From contig JANLXF010000139.1 of assembly GCA_031364965.1 (NCBI GenBank), positions 1 to 45,118 of the forward strand: DNA of 45,118 bases. The letters are read 5' to 3'. The DNA is from JAOUEA01 sp031364965. GTDB lineage: Bacteria; Actinomycetota; UBA4738; HRBIN12. Positions 42,038-45,118 of the stretch are shown here, piece by piece (the stretch's first letter is position 1; the number at the start of each line of letters is the position of its first letter). A program made the position numbers and the translations under genes. Below the pieces are notes generated by a model. The model worked only from the letters and a program-made list of their open reading frames with translations. It was not told where the DNA came from and made no database searches.

Positions 42038-42043
42038 AGTGTA
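42038..42043 (-). promoter_or_regulatory. -10 element TACACT for ppa (leaderless)
   Basis: TACACT on the minus strand ends 6 nt before the ppa ATG. It faces the TATCCT promoter of the RodZ-like gene (42061-42066) in a 48-nt divergent gap. Confidence 0.5.
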
Positions 42044-42060
42044 GCGGCTGCGGTCCGCGC

Positions 42061-42066
42061 TATCCT
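42061..42066 (+). promoter_or_regulatory. -10 element TATCCT for the RodZ-like gene
   Basis: TATCCT ends 13 nt before the ATG at 42080, giving a leader of about 7 nt. This would also drive cinA and thpR. Confidence 0.45.
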
Positions 42067-42079
42067 TGGCGACGACCCC

Positions 42080-42808
42080 ATGGCCCGACCGCTGCACGAC
42101 GACACGATCGGGGTCGGCCCGGCGCTCCGGAAGGCGCGGGAGCATCGGGGGCTCACGCTCGAAGAGGCTGCCCGCGACACCAGGCTCCGGACCGATCTCC
42201 TCACGGCGCTCGAAGAAGAAGCCTTCGACGCGCTCCTCGGCGACGTCTACGTCCGCGGGGCGCTCCGCACGTACGCGCAGTACCTCGGGCTGAACCCCGA
42301 CAAGGTGGTGGCCGCCTACGCCCGGCACGCCGAGCAGCCGGAGCCGTTGCCCGTGCCCCAGAAGATGGGCCGCATCGAGCTCGCGATGGCCGCCGCCCGG
42401 ATCCGCGACAGCCAGAAGTTCCTGATGGGCGTGGCCCTGGGACTGCTCGTGATCCTGCTCGCCGTCGGACTGCTCGCCCGCGACAACGGCACGCCGCCGC
42501 CCGCCGCGATCCCGACGACGGCCGCCACCGCCCCGCCCGAGGACCGCGCGATCGTGGCGATCCTGATCGCGCAGCGAGACGCCTCGGCGACGGTCACGGT
42601 CGACGGGGTGCCCGAGACGTTCGCCATGGCGCGCGGCGAAACCCGGTCCTTCAGCGCCGTCGACGACCTCACGATCGAGCTCGGGGACGGCGGGTCCGTC
42701 CAGGTGTTCCTGAACGGCAGAGACCTGGGCGCCCCGGGCGAACCGGGGCAGGGGTGGTCCGACACCTACACCTTCGATCCGGAGGTGAGCGCATCGCCGG
42801 CGGCCTGA
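42080..42808 (+). CDS. RodZ-like membrane protein with N-terminal HTH
   Basis: 242 residues: a cytoplasmic helix-turn-helix of the HTH_25 type at about residues 10-75 (LRKAREHRGLTLEEAARDT, with YVRGALRTYAQYLGL), one membrane helix (about 112-134), a Pro/Thr/Ala-rich linker and an extracytoplasmic beta-domain of the DUF4115 type (about 155-235). RodZ links MreB and shape control in rods, but many actinobacteria have such proteins without clear MreB function. Its stop TGA overlaps a CTG that is the likely cinA start. Confidence 0.85.
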   Translation: MARPLHDDTIGVGPALRKAREHRGLTLEEAARDTRLRTDLLTALEEEAFDALLGDVYVRGALRTYAQYLGLNPDKVVAAYARHAEQPEPLPVPQKMGRIELAMAAARIRDSQKFLMGVALGLLVILLAVGLLARDNGTPPPAAIPTTAATAPPEDRAIVAILIAQRDASATVTVDGVPETFAMARGETRSFSAVDDLTIELGDGGSVQVFLNGRDLGAPGEPGQGWSDTYTFDPEVSASPAA

Positions 42809-44070
42809 GGGCGGAGATCGTTGCGGTCGGCACCGAGCTACTGCTCGGCCAGATCGCGAACACGAACGCGCGGTGGATGTCGGAGGAGCTGGCCACCGTC
42901 GGCGTCGATGTGCTCTTCCACTCGGTCGTCGGCGACAACCTCGAGCGGATCGAGGCGACGATCCGCGGGGCGGGGGAACGGGCCGACGTAGTGCTGGTCA
43001 CGGGGGGCCTCGGGCCGACCGGCGACGACATCACGCGCGACGCGATCGCTTCGGTGATGGGCGTGGGGATGGTCCGCCATCCCGAGCTGGAGTCGATGCT
43101 GCGCGACAAGTTCGTCGCCTACGGCCGGACGATGCCTGAGAGCAACCTACGCCAGGCCAACGTCCCCGAGGGGGCGCGCTACCTCGTGCCCGGTCGGGGG
43201 ACGGCCCCCGGGCTGGTCGCGACGCTGCCCGGCGGCGCGGTCCTCTACGCGATGGCGGGCGTGCCCGCGGAGATGCGCGAGATGATGGTCGAGGTCGTGC
43301 TGCCTGAGCTCGCGGATCGAGCGGGTCCCGCCGTGCTGAGGTCCACGGTGATCCGCTGCGCCGGGATCGGGGAATCCGCGCTCGCCGAACGCCTCGACGA
43401 TCTGTTCGTCGCGAGCGGGAACCCGAGCGTCGCCTACCTGGCCTCCGGCGGCGAGGTGAAGGTCCGCCTGACCGCGAAGGCGCCCACGGCCGACGAGGCC
43501 GACGCGCTCCTACGCCCGCTGGCCGAAGAGGTGATCGCTCGAGCCGGAGACGACGTCTTCTCCGGCGTGGGGGAGTCGCTCGAGGAAGCGATCGGCGGTC
43601 TCCTCGGGCGGTCGGGTCGCACGTTCGCGACCGCCGAGTCGCTGACCGGAGGCGGGATCGCGAAGCGGGTGGCGAGCGTCCCGGGGGCGTCCGCGTACTT
43701 CCGCGGGGGCATCGTCGCCTACGACCCAGAGGTCAAGCAGGCGGTGCTGGACGTTCGGGCCGAGACGATCGCGGGCGCCGGGGTGGTGAGCGAGACGTGC
43801 GCTCGAGAGATGGCTGCCGGCGCGCGGCGCCTGTTCGGCTCGGACCTCGCCGTCGCCGTCACGGGCGTCGCCGGGCCCGAGCCCCACGACGGCAAGGAGC
43901 CCGGCCACGTCTGGATCGCGCTCGACGCGGGGGCGGTCATGCACGCCCGGTCCCTGCGGCTGCGGGGTGCGCGCGATCAGGTCGTGCGCTGGACCGAGCA
44001 GGCGGCCCTCGACCTGGTGCGGCGCCATCTCGAGGGCAAGGCGCTGCCCGGATCAGACCGGGCGATCTGA
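42805..44070 (+). CDS. cinA: CinA family protein (MoCF-like plus nicotinamide-nucleotide amidase domain)
   Basis: The N-terminal half (about 1-170) is a MoCF/MoeA-like domain with AEIVAVGTELLLGQIANTN, VLVTGGLGPTGDD and YAMAGVPAEM. The C-terminal part (about 265-421) is the PncC-like NMN amidase domain with TAESLTGGGIAKRV, YFRGGIVAYD and VAVTGVAGPEP. The start taken is CTG 42805, which overlaps the previous stop (CTGA) and gives MRAEIVAVGTE, the usual N-terminus. In-frame alternatives are GTG 42754 and an ATC at 42793 after GGAGGTG. From CTG the length is 421 residues, normal. CinA adjacent to recA is common. Confidence 0.93.
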   Translation: MRAEIVAVGTELLLGQIANTNARWMSEELATVGVDVLFHSVVGDNLERIEATIRGAGERADVVLVTGGLGPTGDDITRDAIASVMGVGMVRHPELESMLRDKFVAYGRTMPESNLRQANVPEGARYLVPGRGTAPGLVATLPGGAVLYAMAGVPAEMREMMVEVVLPELADRAGPAVLRSTVIRCAGIGESALAERLDDLFVASGNPSVAYLASGGEVKVRLTAKAPTADEADALLRPLAEEVIARAGDDVFSGVGESLEEAIGGLLGRSGRTFATAESLTGGGIAKRVASVPGASAYFRGGIVAYDPEVKQAVLDVRAETIAGAGVVSETCAREMAAGARRLFGSDLAVAVTGVAGPEPHDGKEPGHVWIALDAGAVMHARSLRLRGARDQVVRWTEQAALDLVRRHLEGKALPGSDRAI

Positions 44071-44076
44071 GCCGGC

Positions 44077-44664
44077 ATGACCGGATCGCATGCCGAGCAG
44101 CGACCGGGCCCCCGGGTCCGGCTGTTCGTCGCCGTCGACCCGCCCGAGCGCGTGCGCGACCTCGTCGAAGCCGCGATCGAACAGTGGCGGCGTGTGCTCC
44201 CCGAGGTGCGGTGGAACGCCCGCGGAGACTGGCACGTGACTCTGAAGTTCCTCGGGGCGACGCCGGCCGGCGACGTCGACGCCCTCATGGGGGCGATCGC
44301 CGGCGCGGTCAGCGACATCGCGCCGATCCCGACCGCCGTCACCGGGCTGGGCTCGTTCCCGGCGCGCGGACCCGCCCGCGTGCTGTGGGCGGGGCTCGAC
44401 GACCGAGCCGGCCGCCTCGCGGGGCTCTCGCTCGCGATCGACGGGGCGCTCCTGGGGATGGCCGAGCCCGAGCGCCGGCCGATCCACCCCCATCTCACCG
44501 TCGGACGGTGCGACCCCGCCCGCGGTCTCCCCGAGGGGTTCGGGCAGACGCTCGTCGAACGTCTCACCTTCGAGGTCGATCGGGTCGGGTTGTACCGCAG
44601 TCACCTCGGCGGGGGACCGCCGCGCTACGAGCTGCTCGCGGCGGCGCCCCTCGAACCGTCGTGA
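44077..44664 (+). CDS. thpR: RNA 2',3'-cyclic phosphodiesterase (2H family)
   Basis: 195 residues of the 2H phosphoesterase/LigT family. The two signature motifs are HVTLKFLG (residues about 51-58) and HLTVGR (about 138-143). ThpR opens 2',3'-cyclic phosphates on RNA; its cellular role is uncertain. It follows cinA by 6 nt and precedes recA, a common actinobacterial arrangement. ATG 44077 is taken; the first ~12 residues are variable, so a later start would also be possible. Confidence 0.92.
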   Translation: MTGSHAEQRPGPRVRLFVAVDPPERVRDLVEAAIEQWRRVLPEVRWNARGDWHVTLKFLGATPAGDVDALMGAIAGAVSDIAPIPTAVTGLGSFPARGPARVLWAGLDDRAGRLAGLSLAIDGALLGMAEPERRPIHPHLTVGRCDPARGLPEGFGQTLVERLTFEVDRVGLYRSHLGGGPPRYELLAAAPLEPS

Positions 44665-44674
44665 GCTTCGCTGC

Positions 44675-44703
44675 TTGTGTTCGAACACCTGTTCGGATAG
44701 GCT
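44675..44703 (+). promoter_or_regulatory. recA promoter with LexA operator
   Basis: -35 TTGTGT (44675-44680) and -10 TAGGCT (44698-44703) with 17-nt spacing. The spacer begins with the LexA box TCGAACACCTGTTCGG (44681-44696), which matches the actinobacterial consensus TCGAAC-N4-GTTCGA in 11 of 12 positions. Binding there would block RNA polymerase, so recA should be SOS-inducible. The predicted start is near 44710. Confidence 0.85.
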
Positions 44704-44834
44704 GTCCGAGCCAAGCCGCTCGAACGACAGGGGTGTAATTTATGTCAGACCTGCACAATAGCCTTCGCCTCGCACCGGATAGTGAGCTCGGCCGGTCCTC
44801 CTCCGCGGCGGGCCTGAGTCGGAAGGAGGGCCTC

Positions 44835-45118
44835 GTGGACCGCGACAAGATGCTCGACGTCACGCTCCAACAGATCGAGAAGCAGTTCGGCAAGGGCGCC
44901 GTCATGAAGCTCGGCGAACACCCGATGAACGCCGGCATGGGTGTGATCTCCACCGGGTCGATCGCGCTCGACATCGCGCTGGGGGTGGGCGGCATCCCCC
45001 GGGGCCGCATCATCGAGGTCTACGGACCCGAGGGCTCGGGCAAGACGACCGTCACGCTGCATATCATCGCCGAGGCGCAGGCCCGCGGCGGCATCGCGGC
45101 GTTCATCGACGCCGAGCA
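44835..45118 (+). CDS. recA: Recombinase RecA (3' truncated)
   Basis: The first 94 codons are visible and run off the window. RecA forms filaments on ssDNA for recombination and triggers LexA self-cleavage. The start MDRDKMLDVTLQQIEKQFGK and the Walker A motif GPEGSGKT (residues 64-71) are characteristic. GTG 44835 is chosen because GGAAGGAGGG (44821-44830) sits just before it and it gives a standard N-terminus. The same frame is open back to an ATG at 44742, which would add 31 residues; that start has a weaker AGGGG site. Confidence 0.95.
   Translation, partial: MDRDKMLDVTLQQIEKQFGKGAVMKLGEHPMNAGMGVISTGSIALDIALGVGGIPRGRIIEVYGPEGSGKTTVTLHIIAEAQARGGIAAFIDAE

Noticed and set aside
1..45118. 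Insertion sequences, prophage genes, CRISPR arrays, toxin-antitoxin pairs
   Set aside because: No transposase, integrase, phage, Cas or toxin-like protein and no regularly spaced direct repeats were seen on either strand.

Overview
This is a 45.1-kb piece of a very GC-rich chromosome. It almost certainly comes from an uncultured Actinomycetota (actinobacterium) outside the well-known genera. Evidence: gene order frr-cdsA-dxr-rseP-ispG-proS-rimP-nusA-ylxR-infB-rbfA-nrnA-truB-ribF-rpsO-pnp-M16 peptidase-dapB-dapA-rnj-ftsK-recA, which follows the actinobacterial backbone known from Mycobacterium; a LexA operator of actinobacterial type at recA; a structured RNA leader in the rpsO-pnp gap; frequent GTG starts; and -10 hexamers (TAGGCT, TAGCCT and similar) placed directly before start codons, as expected for leaderless mRNAs. 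Class-level placement cannot be decided here. No tRNA, rRNA, insertion sequence, prophage or CRISPR array was seen.

Layout. 1-7840: phospholipid and isoprenoid block (end of frr, cdsA with a long acidic extension, dxr, site-2 protease rseP, a two-component system, a YjbQ-type protein, ispG). 7851-14813: accessory stretch separating ispG from proS, with a membrane protein, a secreted protein of unknown function, trpE-trpG on the minus strand, a secreted seven-blade RCC1 propeller and a large secreted protein. 14914-23079: proS and the translation/transcription operon rimP-nusA-ylxR-infB, then rbfA-nrnA-truB. 23127-26713: flippase-like membrane protein, PAP2 phosphatase, ribF and a DUF998-type protein. 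26791-32527: rpsO, structured leader, pnp, M16 peptidase, dapB, PIG-L deacetylase. 32539-34863: a SixA-like phosphatase, a small lipoprotein and an exported protein. 34873-40472: cobalamin adenosyltransferase, dapA, RNase J, FtsK. 40482-45118: a hypothetical protein, a GNAT acetyltransferase, inorganic pyrophosphatase, a RodZ-like protein, cinA, thpR and the first part of recA.

How it works together. The plus-strand genes are mostly core functions: lipid and isoprenoid precursors, translation initiation, tRNA and ribosome maturation, RNA decay (pnp, nrnA, rnj), lysine/diaminopimelate synthesis, chromosome segregation and DNA repair. Many are coupled by four-base NTGA stop/start overlaps (ATGA, GTGA, TTGA and probably CTGA). 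Minus-strand genes are single genes or short pairs set between these operons. All six convergent junctions overlap or are at most 11 nt apart. Several divergent pairs appear to share one promoter core with overlapping -10 hexamers on both strands.

The most unusual observations are the leaderless-promoter grammar, the overlapping divergent -10 elements, an RNase J whose conserved N-terminus lies upstream of any canonical start codon, a probable CTG start for cinA, two in-frame recA starts behind a LexA-controlled promoter, the acidic CdsA extension, and the secreted-protein insertion between ispG and proS. No clearly new multi-gene defence or metabolic system was identified.
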